Below, one piece after another: positions 17,148 through 24,887 of a stretch of DNA of 64,000 nucleotides. The position numbers were made by a program, and so were the translations under genes. Location of the stretch: contig NZ_BONY01000015.1 of the NCBI RefSeq assembly GCF_016862955.1, positions 102,561 through 166,560 on the forward strand. The letters run 5' to 3'. The stretch is from Rhizocola hellebori (lineage in GTDB: Bacteria > Actinomycetota > Actinomycetes > Mycobacteriales > Micromonosporaceae). The notes under the pieces are model-generated. The model searched no databases and was not told the DNA's origin. It worked only from the letters and a program-made list of their open reading frames with translations. The first letter of the stretch is position 1, and the number at the start of each line of letters is the position of its first letter.

Positions 17148-17588
17148 ATGCCAACTGTTTCTACGGTCAGTCTGAGCAGCCAGCCCATCGACCGGGTCTG
17201 GCAGGAGGTGCTCGACATCGCCTCGTTCCCGTCCTACATGGACGAAGTGCGCGAAGTGGAGATCCTGCACCAGGAGCAGGACGTGCGCCGAAGCCGGTGG
17301 TCGATCCTGCTCAAAGGGTCGATCCTGGAGTGGGAGGAGGAGGAAAGGATCGACACCGAGAATCGTAAAATCACCTTCCACCAGATCGAAGGCGACCTCG
17401 CTTACTTCACCGGCTGGTGGCACGTCAGGCAGACCGATCGGGGCGTGTCCACTCAGATGCATGTCGAGTTCGACATCGGCATCCCGTTGCTCGCCGACAT
17501 GCTCAACCCGGTGGCCGCGCGGGCGCTGGAAGAGAACGCGCAGAAGATACTGTCGCGCATCGATACCCGGGCTGGTTCACCGGCCTGA
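17148..17588 (+). CDS. SRPBCC / START-like cyclase or lipid-binding protein
   Basis: A 146-residue single-domain protein. The start STVSLSSQPIDRVWQEVLDIASFPSYMDEV followed by beta strands and a final helix (MLNPVAARALEENAQKIL) is the polyketide cyclase/COQ10 helix-grip fold, which holds a hydrophobic ligand in a cavity. AGAGGAG lies just upstream of the ATG. It is the last gene of the plus-strand operon and its 3' end overlaps the convergent acyl-CoA dehydrogenase gene by 12 bases. In this setting it may bind or cyclise the lipid intermediate; no catalytic residue can be assigned. Confidence 0.85.
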   Translation: MPTVSTVSLSSQPIDRVWQEVLDIASFPSYMDEVREVEILHQEQDVRRSRWSILLKGSILEWEEEERIDTENRKITFHQIEGDLAYFTGWWHVRQTDRGVSTQMHVEFDIGIPLLADMLNPVAARALEENAQKILSRIDTRAGSPA

Positions 17589-18863
17589 CTCGTCCAGCTT
17601 TTCCAGCTGTGGTGCGGCCTCGTCGAGATCGAGCTGGGCCGGCAGGCCAAGCGCGACACGGCCCAGGTATTGCCGGGTGCTGGCGCGGGTCGGCGGGTGG
17701 AAGCGGATGGCCTGCGCGTCGCGCCACAACCGTTCCAGTGGCAGGGAACGGGAATAGGCCATCCCGCCACACGCCTCGATGGCGGCCGCGATCGCGTTGG
17801 GGACGACCTCCATCGCCTGCTGTTTGACCGCCAGGCACATCGGGAGCAGCGCCTGCGGCGACCCGCCCTGGCCCATCAGTGCGGCCAGGCTGGCGCAAGC
17901 CGACTCCAGCGTCAGCAGCGCCCCGGTGTGGTCGCCGATCGCCCCCTGATAGCTGGGCAGCCGGTCGCGGGTCGCCGCAAGGTGGTTGATGCGGCTGCCG
18001 GCCAGGGTTGCCCGCGCGGAGTCCATGGCGGCCTGAGCCACGCCGAGATAGCAGGCGGTGCTGGTGAGGCTGAACCAGATGACCCCGGCGGCGAGGATCT
18101 CGTCGTCGTCCTGGCCGGCTGGCGCGCGGTAGTAGATAAGCTCGTCGGGCACCAGACAATCGTCGAACCGCACGGTTTCCGACCCGGATCCGCGCATTCC
18201 CATGGCGTCCCAGGAGCGTTGCACGGTCAGCCCGGGCGCATCGGTCGGCAGCAGCGCCACCAGAACCTCATCCTCGCCCTCGACCTGCATTTGAAAGCAC
18301 ACCAGATCCGCCTCCGCGGCCAGCGAACACGGCCGCTTCAGCCCGGAGAGCCGGAAACCGCCAGGGGATCGGCGTGCCCGCAGGGTGGACCGGCTCACCG
18401 AGCCGCCCAGATGGGGCTCGGCGAACGCTGACGCCACTATCCGGCCCTGGCTCGCGATCGCCTCCAGCAGCAGCCACGACACGTCCGCGCGGCGCTTCCA
18501 GTGCTCGACCATCAGGCCTACCGAGAACAGGTGCATGTTGAGCGCGATCGCCAGCGCGGGATCGGCCGCGCCCAGGGCCCGCTGCGCCGCGCAGCACTGG
18601 GCCAGCGACGCTCCGCCGCCCAGAAGCTTGACCGGGACGGGCAGTCCCGGCCAGCCGAGCGCGCGCAACACCTCGAGGCTGTCGCGGCAGGGGCGGCCCT
18701 CGCTGTCGGCCGTGGCCGCGCCCGCCGCGACCGCGGCCACGGCTTCGGGTGGCAGCAGACCGCTCACGTCGGGCCAGATGGCCTCGAAACAGGCGCTCAG
18801 ACCGGCCGGCTCGACACGCGGCCGCGTGTCGTCGGAGATCAGTGCTGGTTTCATGATGCCCAT
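17577..18863 (-). CDS. Acyl-CoA dehydrogenase family flavoprotein
   Basis: A 428-residue protein with the ACAD layout: helical N-domain, beta middle domain with FAEPHLGGSVSRS and GSETVRFDDCLVP, and a C-terminal helical domain with YQGAIGDHTGAL and EACGGMAYSRSLPLERLWRDAQAIRF. Such flavoenzymes desaturate acyl thioesters at C2-C3; relatives act on ACP-bound chains or as N-hydroxylases, so both desaturation and amine oxidation are possible here. It is 4 bases downstream of the aminotransferase gene on the same strand and meets the SRPBCC gene tail to tail with a 12-base overlap. ATG 18863 and ATG 18854 are alternative starts. Confidence 0.88.
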   Translation of the reverse strand: MGIMKPALISDDTRPRVEPAGLSACFEAIWPDVSGLLPPEAVAAVAAGAATADSEGRPCRDSLEVLRALGWPGLPVPVKLLGGGASLAQCCAAQRALGAADPALAIALNMHLFSVGLMVEHWKRRADVSWLLLEAIASQGRIVASAFAEPHLGGSVSRSTLRARRSPGGFRLSGLKRPCSLAAEADLVCFQMQVEGEDEVLVALLPTDAPGLTVQRSWDAMGMRGSGSETVRFDDCLVPDELIYYRAPAGQDDDEILAAGVIWFSLTSTACYLGVAQAAMDSARATLAGSRINHLAATRDRLPSYQGAIGDHTGALLTLESACASLAALMGQGGSPQALLPMCLAVKQQAMEVVPNAIAAAIEACGGMAYSRSLPLERLWRDAQAIRFHPPTRASTRQYLGRVALGLPAQLDLDEAAPQLEKLDESGR

Positions 18864-18867
18864 CGGC

Positions 18868-20136
18868 TTAACCCGGCAATCCTTGACCGACCGCCGCGGC
18901 GGCCTCGGCTATCGCGCTGGCCAGCAGGTCCAATGCCAGAACGACCTGGGTGGGGGTGGTGATGAGCGAAGGCAGCAGGCGCAGGGTCGTGGGCCGGCTC
19001 AGGCACGGCGAGATCAGCAATCCCCGTTGCAGCAGGTTCACCATCACCTCGCCCGCCACCTGGGCGGAGACGAAATCGATGCCCCACAACAACCCCCGGC
19101 CGCGAACCTCGGTCACCAGGCCGGGCCGGGTGGCCTGAATCTCGCGCAGGCCTTGTTCCAGCTGCCGCCCGATCCTGATGCCGGACTCGCTCAGCTCCTC
19201 CAGAGCCGACAGAGTCGCCTCCACCGCCGCCACACACAGCGGATGACCGGCGAAGGTGGCCGTGTGCAGGAAGGGGTTCTCTGCCAGCGGCCGATAGAAG
19301 TCATCTGTGCACAGCATCGCCGACAGCGGTACCACGCCGCCGCCGAGCGCCTTGCCCACAAGCAAAGCGTCGATCGGCAGACCGGCGTCGAGGGCCACCG
19401 AACGCGGCCCGCACCGGCGCAACCCGGTCTGGATCTCGTCGGCAATCACCATCGCGCCGTGCCGGCGAGCGTCGGTGCACCATTGCGCCAGCACCTGTGC
19501 GTCGATCGGCCTGATTCCGTGCTCGCCCTGGATCGGTTCGAAAACCACCGCGGCCACATCGCCTGCGGCGGCCTCCTTGGCCACCGCGCCGGGATCGTCC
19601 GGCCGGATGTGCGAAACGGCCGACAGCGCCTGCGCCGACCCGTGGCGGAACTGCTCGCTGTGGGTCAGCGCCAGCGCGCCCAGCGACTTGCCGTGGTAGC
19701 CGCCCTCCACCGCGATGATGCGCGGACGTCCGGTGCCCAGCCGGGCCAGCTTGGTCGCCGCCTCCACGGCGTCGGTGCCGTTGAGGCCGAAGTAGACCCG
19801 GGGCAGCGCATCGTCAAAGTAGCCGGAAAGGCGCGCCGCCGCCGACGACAGCGTCGGGTTCCCTAGCGATCGGGTGGCGGTCGGCTGCACGTCCAGTTGC
19901 GCCCGCACCGCCTGGAGCACCAGCGGATGCCGGTGACCAATGAGCGCGACCGCGTACGAACCGAAGTCGAGCAGGCGGCGGCCGTCGGAAAGGCTTATCC
20001 ACACGCCATCCGCGGCCACCTCCACCGCGCCGCGCCCGGCCAGCTTCGCGGCCATCGCCAGCGAGGGTGGCAGATGCCTGCGCATCTGCCGGAAGACCTG
20101 TTCCGCCTCAACACCCAGGACAATGTCCGCTGTCAT
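18868..20136 (-). CDS. Class III (PLP-dependent) aminotransferase
   Basis: A 422-residue fold-type I aminotransferase related to acetylornithine/4-aminobutyrate and diamine aminotransferases. It shows GLNGTDAVEAATKLAR for cofactor phosphate binding, Asp233 in IADEIQTG contacting the pyridine nitrogen, and the Schiff-base Lys262 in VGKALGGG. The ATG at 20136 overlaps the stop of the upstream permease (ATGA); the open frame extends much further upstream but that part lies inside the permease gene. Next to a thioester reductase and ACP, conversion of a long-chain aldehyde into a primary amine is the likely reaction. Confidence 0.9.
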   Translation of the reverse strand: MTADIVLGVEAEQVFRQMRRHLPPSLAMAAKLAGRGAVEVAADGVWISLSDGRRLLDFGSYAVALIGHRHPLVLQAVRAQLDVQPTATRSLGNPTLSSAAARLSGYFDDALPRVYFGLNGTDAVEAATKLARLGTGRPRIIAVEGGYHGKSLGALALTHSEQFRHGSAQALSAVSHIRPDDPGAVAKEAAAGDVAAVVFEPIQGEHGIRPIDAQVLAQWCTDARRHGAMVIADEIQTGLRRCGPRSVALDAGLPIDALLVGKALGGGVVPLSAMLCTDDFYRPLAENPFLHTATFAGHPLCVAAVEATLSALEELSESGIRIGRQLEQGLREIQATRPGLVTEVRGRGLLWGIDFVSAQVAGEVMVNLLQRGLLISPCLSRPTTLRLLPSLITTPTQVVLALDLLASAIAEAAAAVGQGLPG

Positions 20137-20912
20137 CCCCACGACTCCTTGCCGCGATCCGGCCGCAGCAGCAGCGCACCCGCTGTCCCCGCGGCGAGCG
20201 CCACGCCGCCAAGGACGGCGACGCTGGGCCACACCTGACTCAGGCCGCTTCCCTCCACGATGACCTTCTGGCAACCCAGCACCGCCCAGTAGGACGGTGC
20301 CGCCGGGGCCAGCGGCTGCAGCCAGGTGGGCAGAAGCGCCACCGGGACAAGGGCTCCGCCCAGCCCGGCGAAGACCAGGGTCAGAATGTTGTTGACGGCG
20401 TTGAACTGCGCGACGGTCGGACACAGCGCTGTCACCAGCAGGCTGACGGCGACCACATTGGCCCCGAAGACCGCGAGCACCGCTGCCAGCGCCACGACCG
20501 ATCCAGCCACGTGCATGCCGAAGACGGCGACGCCCACCGCGAATATCGCGGCCAGCTGGGTGAGGACGAGCAGTAGCGGTACCAGCAGCTTGCCCGCCAC
20601 CAGAATGGGCACCGGAATCGGCAGGGTGCGCGTGCGCTGCCAGGTGCGCCAGCCGAAGTCGCGGAAGAACGGCAACCCGAACTCGCCGCCCATGAACATC
20701 GCGAACATGATGGCAAAGCCGGGCACAGCCTGCTCCGAGCCGTTGCCGCCGTAAAGGCCGGTCAGCTGCAGGATCTGCCGGTAGGTCGGCGTGAGCACGA
20801 GCACCAGCACCACCGGCATGACGGTGAGCATGAAGGCCCGCACCAGATCGCGCCGCTGCAGCCGCCACTCGTGGCGGACCACGCAGCCGAGCGTGCCGAA
20901 TGTCTCAGCCAC
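20133..20912 (-). CDS. ABC-2 type transporter permease
   Basis: A 259-residue integral membrane protein with about six hydrophobic segments (MLTVMPVVLVLVL, FAIMFAMFMGGEFGL, LLVPLLLVLTQLAAIFAVGVAVF, VVALAAVLAVFGANVVAVSLLV, ILTLVFAGLGGALVPVALL, VAVLGGVALAAGTAGALLL). This is the ABC-2 fold of drug, lipid and polysaccharide exporters. It overlaps the ATPase gene by 8 bases and the aminotransferase by 4, so all are co-translated. It probably exports the cluster's product or confers self-resistance. Confidence 0.9.
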   Translation of the reverse strand: MAETFGTLGCVVRHEWRLQRRDLVRAFMLTVMPVVLVLVLTPTYRQILQLTGLYGGNGSEQAVPGFAIMFAMFMGGEFGLPFFRDFGWRTWQRTRTLPIPVPILVAGKLLVPLLLVLTQLAAIFAVGVAVFGMHVAGSVVALAAVLAVFGANVVAVSLLVTALCPTVAQFNAVNNILTLVFAGLGGALVPVALLPTWLQPLAPAAPSYWAVLGCQKVIVEGSGLSQVWPSVAVLGGVALAAGTAGALLLRPDRGKESWG

Positions 20913-21786
20913 GAACCAGCTCCTTCTCCGCGGTCACCCGGAAGAAGACATCCTCCAAACTGGACCGATGAACCGTGATCCCGGCGAGGGCGCGCCCCTG
21001 CCCGTGCAGACCGGCGATGATGCCGGGCAGCTCGCCGTCGGGATCGGCGACCGGTATCCGCACGCTCGGCGGTGAGCCATCGCTGAAGGCAATCTCCACC
21101 GTGGTACCACTGAAATCTCGAACGAGCGAATCGATGTCACCGCATGCGGCCACCCGCCCACGATGGAGGATCACGGTGTAGGCGCCCAGTTGCTCGATCT
21201 CGGTCAGATAGTGGGTGGAATAGAGCACAGCGGTGCCGGCCGAGGCAAGCGTGCCAACGTAATCCAGCAGAGCTCGGCGGCTCGGCGGATCCACGCCCAC
21301 CGTCGGCTCGTCGAGCATCAGCAGGGGAGGGCGGCCGACCATGGCCATCGCGCAGTGCAACCGTCGCTGCTCGCCGCCGGACAGCAAGTGGGCCGGGCGA
21401 TCGGCAAGCCGATCCAGCCCCATCGCCTCCAGCACCTCTCGCACGGCCAGGCGGCGCTGCCGCCCACCGACCCCGGCCAAAGCGGCCCAGCCCACCAGGT
21501 TCTCGGTGACCGTCAGTGGGGGATAGATGGCAAGCTCCTGCGGGGATACCCCCATCATCGCGCTGGTGGCCCTGGCGTTGCCCCGCACGTCGAGGCCACC
21601 GACCAGAATGCTGCCCCGGCTCGGTTTGACGAGACCGGCCACGGCATTGACCAAAGTGGACTTTCCGGCGCCGTTGCGGCCCAGCAGCCCGACCACCTGG
21701 CCCCGGCCGACTACCAGGGACACCCCGAGCAGCGCTGGATGAGTTCCATAGTGGACCTCGAGGTCGGCTATCTGAAGCATCGACAC
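20905..21786 (-). CDS. ABC transporter ATP-binding protein (drug/lipid exporter type)
   Basis: A 293-residue ATPase with Walker A GRNGAGKST, signature LSGGEQRR, Walker B LLMLDEP and the H-loop His in YSTHYL; the C-terminal extension after about 215 is typical of the DrrA/NodI-like ABC-2 exporter class. It is the first gene of the minus-strand operon. The start is GTG 21786 or ATG 21780, and only a weak AGGTG precedes the ATG. It pairs with the downstream ABC-2 permease to form a homodimeric exporter. Confidence 0.93.
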   Translation of the reverse strand: MSMLQIADLEVHYGTHPALLGVSLVVGRGQVVGLLGRNGAGKSTLVNAVAGLVKPSRGSILVGGLDVRGNARATSAMMGVSPQELAIYPPLTVTENLVGWAALAGVGGRQRRLAVREVLEAMGLDRLADRPAHLLSGGEQRRLHCAMAMVGRPPLLMLDEPTVGVDPPSRRALLDYVGTLASAGTAVLYSTHYLTEIEQLGAYTVILHRGRVAACGDIDSLVRDFSGTTVEIAFSDGSPPSVRIPVADPDGELPGIIAGLHGQGRALAGITVHRSSLEDVFFRVTAEKELVRG

Positions 21787-21855
21787 CTGCGCAGGCTAAT
21801 CCCGGCTACACGAAGGTGAACCGGAGCGCGAGTCGAGCGCGGCTGGAGCCCGGGT

Positions 21856-22617
21856 TTAACGCCGCTGGGCGAGATCGTCCAGCCAGTCGCGGCTGGCGCG
21901 GCTGACCCGGGCCGGTACCCCAAGGGAGTCAAGCAGTTGCGCCGCCGCCTCCATCTCGTGCGATCGGCGCACGGCGTGGACATGGGAGCCGGTGACCAGC
22001 CGCTCGACGGTGGCGGCATTGGCGCGGGTCAGCTCCTCAGCGATGTTGGCGCTGAGCCAGTCATGCAGGCCCGCCGCCTGTGCCGCTTCGAGCGCCTCGA
22101 CGACGGCCGCTGCGAGACCCTTGAAGAAGACGCTGCGCAACAGTTTGTGGGTGGCGGCCGCGCCCACCGGGCCCTCGATGACCTCCACATTGCCGCCCAG
22201 CTGCCGCATGGTGAGCGCGAATCGTTGCGCCGCAGGGCCGCTGACCGTCATCGGGGTGTGCAGCCCGCGCGGCGGCACCGGCGCCATCAACGCGACGTCG
22301 GCGACGAGCAGGTGACCGGCGGCGTCCTGGACGGCCTGTTTCACCGCGGGCGCGGCGGTGTTGAGGTCGGCCCAGATGGTGCCCGGGGCGCAGCCGGGCA
22401 GGCCCTGGGCGAGGGCGTCCAGGGCGTCGGCCGCGCTGTTGACGCTGAGCACGAGATCCGCGCCCCGGCAGGCCTGTGCGGCGTCGGCGGCGTCACGAAC
22501 CGCGCCGGTCGCCGTGACCCGCGGGTCGTAGCCGTTGACCACGGCACCGGCCTGGGCGAGCCCGGCGGCGATGAGGCTGCCGGCCTCGCCGAGACCCAGC
22601 ACGGCGACGGTGGTCAC
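21856..22617 (-). CDS. NAD(P)-dependent oxidoreductase, 6-phosphogluconate/3-hydroxyisobutyrate dehydrogenase-like (DUF1932 type)
   Basis: A 253-residue protein starting with the Rossmann motif VAVLGLGEAGS. The N-domain (to about 155) resembles beta-hydroxyacid dehydrogenases, with DVALMAPVPPRG in place of the usual substrate loop; the helical C-domain carries the THKLLRSVFFKG segment, whose Lys corresponds to the catalytic lysine of the family. The start overlaps the GntR gene's stop (ATGA), so it is co-expressed with the regulator and divergent from the GalB-D-like operon. It may oxidise a hydroxy acid feeding that pathway; the substrate is unknown. Confidence 0.82.
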   Translation of the reverse strand: MTTVAVLGLGEAGSLIAAGLAQAGAVVNGYDPRVTATGAVRDAADAAQACRGADLVLSVNSAADALDALAQGLPGCAPGTIWADLNTAAPAVKQAVQDAAGHLLVADVALMAPVPPRGLHTPMTVSGPAAQRFALTMRQLGGNVEVIEGPVGAAATHKLLRSVFFKGLAAAVVEALEAAQAAGLHDWLSANIAEELTRANAATVERLVTGSHVHAVRRSHEMEAAAQLLDSLGVPARVSRASRDWLDDLAQRR

Positions 22618-23291
22618 GCCAGCCCGATCTCGTCCAGGTTGTGCAAAGCCTCGATGACGCTGGCGATGTGCTCGCGCATGGCCAGCTCGGCCTCCGCGGC
22701 ATCGCGTGCCCGGATCGCTTCGATGATGCGCTCGTGCTGGGGCAACGAGATGGCGGGCCGGCCCGGCAGCAGCGACAGCGCGAACTGCCGGCGCACCAGC
22801 TGCCCCCGCATGGTCTCGATGAGGGTGTCCGCGGTGCGATGGCCAGCGATGGCGCGGATCAGCGCGTGCAAACGCTGGTTGAGATCGCTGTAGCGGCGGA
22901 ACTCGCCCGCGGTCACGGCTCTGCGCATCAGCAGCCCGATCTCGTCGAGCTCGATCGCCTGGTCCTCGGTGACCCGGGCGGCCGCCTTGGCCGCGACCAG
23001 ACCCTCCAGGACCATGCGCACCTCGGTGATCTCGACCGCCTCGGCCAGCGAGATCTTTCGCACGTGGGCGCCTTTGTTGCGCTGAACCTCGACGAGCCCT
23101 TCGGCGGCGAGATCCTGCAACGCCGTGCGGACAATGAACCGGCTGACCCCAAGCCGCTCACACAGCGAGGCCTCCACCAGTCTTTCGCCGGGCAGATAGG
23201 CGCCATCGAGAATCGCCGCGCGCAGGACATCACGTGCTGTCGCGGACTCTCGGGCCGACTGTGGAGACATCTCCTGTTTCTCGGCGGGCAT
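22614..23291 (-). CDS. GntR family regulator with FCD domain
   Basis: A 225-residue regulator. The winged helix spans about residues 10-75 (VLRAAILDGAYLPGERL, then ERLGVSRFIVRTALQDLAAEGLV), followed by the all-helical FCD domain with the metal/ligand-binding pattern typical of carboxylate sensors (HALIRAIAGH and MREHIASVIEAL). I use ATG 23291; an upstream in-frame GTG at 23336 also exists and neither has a strong ribosome site. It is divergent from the aromatic operon, and two copies of CGATTGTCAACA in inverted orientation lie between them. It most likely represses the operon until an aromatic acid or pathway intermediate binds. Confidence 0.9.
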   Translation of the reverse strand: MPAEKQEMSPQSARESATARDVLRAAILDGAYLPGERLVEASLCERLGVSRFIVRTALQDLAAEGLVEVQRNKGAHVRKISLAEAVEITEVRMVLEGLVAAKAAARVTEDQAIELDEIGLLMRRAVTAGEFRRYSDLNQRLHALIRAIAGHRTADTLIETMRGQLVRRQFALSLLPGRPAISLPQHERIIEAIRARDAAEAELAMREHIASVIEALHNLDEIGLA

Positions 23292-23356
23292 CTTCTCTCT
23301 CGCGGTCAGAGCTGTTGGCAGGCCAAATGTCACCACAGCAGATCATGGGTGTCGAG

Positions 23357-23439
23357 CGATTGTCAACACTTGTGTGACTGCCATGTTGCGCGTAAGTTGC
23401 CGTCTCACTGGTTCTCGTTAGCGAAATTGTTGACAATCG
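23357..23439. promoter_or_regulatory. Inverted pair of candidate GntR operators
   Basis: CGATTGTCAACA at 23357-23368 recurs exactly as its reverse complement TGTTGACAATCG at 23428-23439, centres 71 bases apart. The second copy is part of ATTGTTGACAAT, with 5-base inverted arms of the kind bound by FCD-type GntR proteins. One copy lies near each divergent gene. TGTCAA on the GntR side could also serve as a -35 element. Confidence 0.6.
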
Positions 23440-23463
23440 GCTCCCGATAGAGCCGATCGGGAG
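23436..23463 (+). promoter_or_regulatory. Mutually exclusive leader hairpins overlapping the ribosome binding site
   Basis: ATCGGCTC (23436-23443) can pair with GAGCCGAT (23450-23457), and alternatively CTCCCGAT (23441-23448) can pair with ATCGGGAG (23456-23463). The second structure includes GGGAG of the GGGAGG ribosome site at 23459-23464 of the GalB-like gene. The two cannot form together. This could be an RNA switch or simply overlapping operator dyads. Confidence 0.4.
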
Positions 23464-23469
23464 GTAACC

Positions 23470-24198
23470 GTGTCTGATCGCACGTTGCTCGTGCTCACCG
23501 CGCATCCTGGTGATTTCGTCTGGCGCTGCTCGGGCGCGATCGCGCTTGCCGTGTCGCGCGGCGAACGGGTCGTCATCGGGTGCTTGAGCTACGGCGAGCG
23601 CGGCGAGTCGGCATCGTTGTGGCGCAAGGGTTTCGACCTCGACCAGGTCAAGGCGCAGCGCCGTGCCGAGGCGGAGCAGGCCGCCGCTGTGCTGGGTGCG
23701 GAGATCCGCTTCTACGATGCCGGCGACTATCCGCTGCAGGAAACGCCTGAGCTGCGTCAACAGCTGATCGCGCTTTATCGCGAGCTGCAGCCTTCGGTGG
23801 TACTGACCCACGCCGCCCAGGATCCGTACAACGACGACCACGCGGTGGCCCACGCCATCGCCCTGCGAGCCCGAGTCTTCGCGCAGGCCGCGGGGGTGCA
23901 GGCACCGGGCGAGGTGATCGGCGCCCCGCCGGTGTTCTGCTTCGAGCCACATCAGCCCGAACAGTGCGGCTTCCTGCCCAACGTCCTGCTCGACATCACG
24001 CCGGTGTGGGACCGAAAGCTCGAAGCCATGCGGATTCTCGCCGCGCAGGCCCACCTGGTCACCTATTACACCGAGCTGGGTCACCGCCGCGGCACCCAGG
24101 CGGCACGCAACTCGGGACCCAACCTCGGCCTGCCCACCGAGGTCTTCGCCGAGGCCTACCAGCGGATCTATCCCCAGGTCACGCAGGAGCTGACATGA
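23470..24198 (+). CDS. PIG-L family hydrolase, 4-oxalomesaconate hydratase (GalB)-like
   Basis: A 242-residue protein of the PIG-L/LmbE fold. It has the zinc motif AHPGD at 12-16 followed by FVWRCSGAIAL, and the downstream His motif DPYNDDHAVAH. The N-terminal FVWR..GAIAL and YGERGES..LW segments resemble GalB, which hydrates 4-oxalomesaconate in gallate catabolism. GGGAGG precedes the GTG. It is the first gene of an operon with overlapping GalC- and GalD-like genes, which supports the assignment over a sugar deacetylase role. Predicted product: 4-carboxy-4-hydroxy-2-oxoadipate. Confidence 0.78.
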   Translation: MSDRTLLVLTAHPGDFVWRCSGAIALAVSRGERVVIGCLSYGERGESASLWRKGFDLDQVKAQRRAEAEQAAAVLGAEIRFYDAGDYPLQETPELRQQLIALYRELQPSVVLTHAAQDPYNDDHAVAHAIALRARVFAQAAGVQAPGEVIGAPPVFCFEPHQPEQCGFLPNVLLDITPVWDRKLEAMRILAAQAHLVTYYTELGHRRGTQAARNSGPNLGLPTEVFAEAYQRIYPQVTQELT

Positions 24199-24887
24199 CT
24201 GCTCACGTGGTGGTTCGCGACTTTGACCGGGTGGAAAGCTCCATTGTGGACGGCCTTGCCGGTCTTGGTGTCTCGACCGCGCACGAGGCCGACCACAGGC
24301 GCGGTGCGCTGGCACCACAGATCCGGCCGATCCAGTCCGGGGCACGGATCGCCGGGACAGCGGTTACGGTCTCCTGCCCACCGGGGGACAACCTGATGAT
24401 CCATGCCGCGGTGCAGACGTGCCGGGCAGGTGACATTCTCGTCGTCACCACGACCTCGCCCTCGACCGACGGCATGCTCGGCGAGCTGCTGGCCACCTCG
24501 CTGCGCGCGCATGGCGTGGTGGGCGTGGTGCTGGACGCCGGAGTCCGCGATGTCGCTGAGCTGCGGGCGATGGCCTTCCCGGTCTGGGCGCGCGCGATCA
24601 GTCCACAGGGGACGGTCAAGGCCAGCCCGGGGTCGGTGAACGTTCCCGTGATCTGCGGCGGGCAGCCGGTCAGCCCGGGAGACGTGATCGTCGCCGATGA
24701 CGATGGGGTGGTCGTGGTACCCCGCACCCGCGCGGCGGCCGTGCTGCAGGCCGGCCGGGCACGGGAATCGGCCGAAGCAGCCAAACGTGAGCGGCTGGCC
24801 AGTGGGGAGCTGGGCGTCGACATGTACGGCCTGCGCCCGCTGCTGGCCCAGCTCGGTGTGGTCTACCTCGATCGGCCACCGTCATGA
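24195..24887 (+). CDS. RraA-like 4-carboxy-4-hydroxy-2-oxoadipate aldolase (GalC/LigK-like)
   Basis: A 230-residue protein of the RraA/dimethylmenaquinone-methyltransferase-like fold. The core GVVLDAGVRDVAEL carries the conserved Arg-Asp pair used for metal and substrate binding in class II HMG/CHA aldolases; RAISPQGTVKA and PGDVIVADDDGVVVVP are also typical. The enzyme would split the hydrated intermediate into pyruvate and oxaloacetate, and members often decarboxylate oxaloacetate too. The ATG overlaps the GalB-like stop and its own stop overlaps the next ATG, so expression is coupled. Regulation of RNase E by RraA proper is excluded by context. Confidence 0.82.
   Translation: MTAHVVVRDFDRVESSIVDGLAGLGVSTAHEADHRRGALAPQIRPIQSGARIAGTAVTVSCPPGDNLMIHAAVQTCRAGDILVVTTTSPSTDGMLGELLATSLRAHGVVGVVLDAGVRDVAELRAMAFPVWARAISPQGTVKASPGSVNVPVICGGQPVSPGDVIVADDDGVVVVPRTRAAAVLQAGRARESAEAAKRERLASGELGVDMYGLRPLLAQLGVVYLDRPPS

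Noticed and set aside
20137..20868. N-terminal extension of the aminotransferase frame
   Set aside because: It lies inside the ABC-2 permease gene; the ATG at 20136 with ATGA overlap and the aminotransferase family start make the short form correct.
23430..23435. TTGACA as a -35 element for the aromatic operon
   Set aside because: No -10-like hexamer lies 16-18 bases downstream before the ribosome site; the sequence is better explained as part of the GntR box.
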